Source of the DNA: Plazaster borealis
Taxonomy: Eukaryota > Echinodermata > Asteroidea > Forcipulatida > Labidiasteridae
DNA length: 64,000 bases
Direction: 5' to 3'
Assembly: GCA_021014325.1 (NCBI GenBank)
Contig: CM037459.1
Coordinates: 16,084,501 to 16,148,500, forward strand
Shown here: one piece after another, positions 63,972 through 64,000 of the stretch
Position numbering within the stretch: position 1 is the stretch's first letter
Layout of the letters: each line of letters opens with the position of its first letter
Program-made: the position numbers and the translations under genes
Notes under the pieces: generated by a model
The model's input: only the letters and a program-made list of their open reading frames with translations
Told to the model about the DNA's origin: nothing
Database searches by the model: none

Positions 63972-64000
63972 CTCAATCTCTTTACTGATTCTACACACAG
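63972..64000 (-). CDS. FAM81: FAM81-like protein, exon cut by window end
   Basis: The minus strand reads ...VCRISKEIE and then the donor GTAATC from 63971. The frame is phase 0 at the donor, matching the phase 0 start of the exon at 52540 (VIEEQL). The joined order KEIE-VIEEQLR parallels the RDIE-VLQEQIR order I recall in FAM81A. Only 29 bases are visible; the acceptor and upstream exons lie outside. Confidence 0.7.

Noticed and set aside
1..64000. A new defence or metabolic system
   Set aside because: Every coding block with a recognisable function is either the FAM81-like gene or a mobile-element protein; no cluster of host genes exists in this window.

Overview
This is animal nuclear DNA, AT-rich and crowded with transposable elements. 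There is no operon, phage or plasmid organisation. One host gene is recognisable: a FAM81-like coiled-coil protein gene on the minus strand. Its last five exons (63972-64000, 52422-52540, 49640-49769, 29302-29544, 18698-19036) join in matching phase to give about 285 codons and a stop. Its upstream exons lie beyond base 64000. The four introns visible here are about 11.4, 2.7, 20.1 and 10.3 kb, so about 0.86 kb of coding sequence is spread over 45 kb. The repeat mix (piggyBac, DIRS, several Ty3/gypsy lineages, L2/CR1-like LINEs, tRNA-derived SINEs, many MITEs) suits a marine invertebrate deuterostome. An echinoderm such as a sea star is my best guess, but the species is inferred, not shown.

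Layout. 1-18300 is the 3' flank of the host gene. It holds an unclassified repeat family rich in TGACGTCA palindromes and ending in GAA runs plus a hairpin, a decayed gypsy integrase (7600-9100) split by a MITE, two SINEs, LINE relics (10557-12060), a long inverted-repeat element (12220-13791) and a large palindrome (14911-15316). The 10.3 kb intron (19037-29301) holds a TIR element, DIRS RNase H and tyrosine recombinase remains, a 706 bp TIR element and a 1.1 kb minisatellite.

The 20.1 kb intron (29545-49639) holds three gypsy elements. Element A (31411-37603) is bounded by a CTAA duplication, but its 5' half is inverted relative to its 3' half, so both outer ends are LTR 3' ends. Elements B (38198-41595) and C (about 41640-48305) are decayed minus-strand copies. 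C carries 21 bp heptad-coding minisatellites, a nested solo LTR and an inverted second copy of the 706 bp TIR element. The 11.4 kb intron (52541-63971) holds a piggyBac element (54389-63430) whose transposase was cut up by an L2/CR1-like LINE (itself split by a solo LTR), a tiny LINE tail and an unclassified 1.5 kb insert with a 14 bp target duplication.

The coding capacity apart from the host gene belongs to mobile elements, mostly broken by frameshifts, stops or insertions. The most unusual points are the inverted gypsy provirus, the readable nesting order in the piggyBac locus, the two heptad minisatellites in one gypsy pol, and the unclassified hairpin-ended repeat family. I saw no evidence for a new cellular pathway. 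All repeat boundaries were read by eye, without alignment software.
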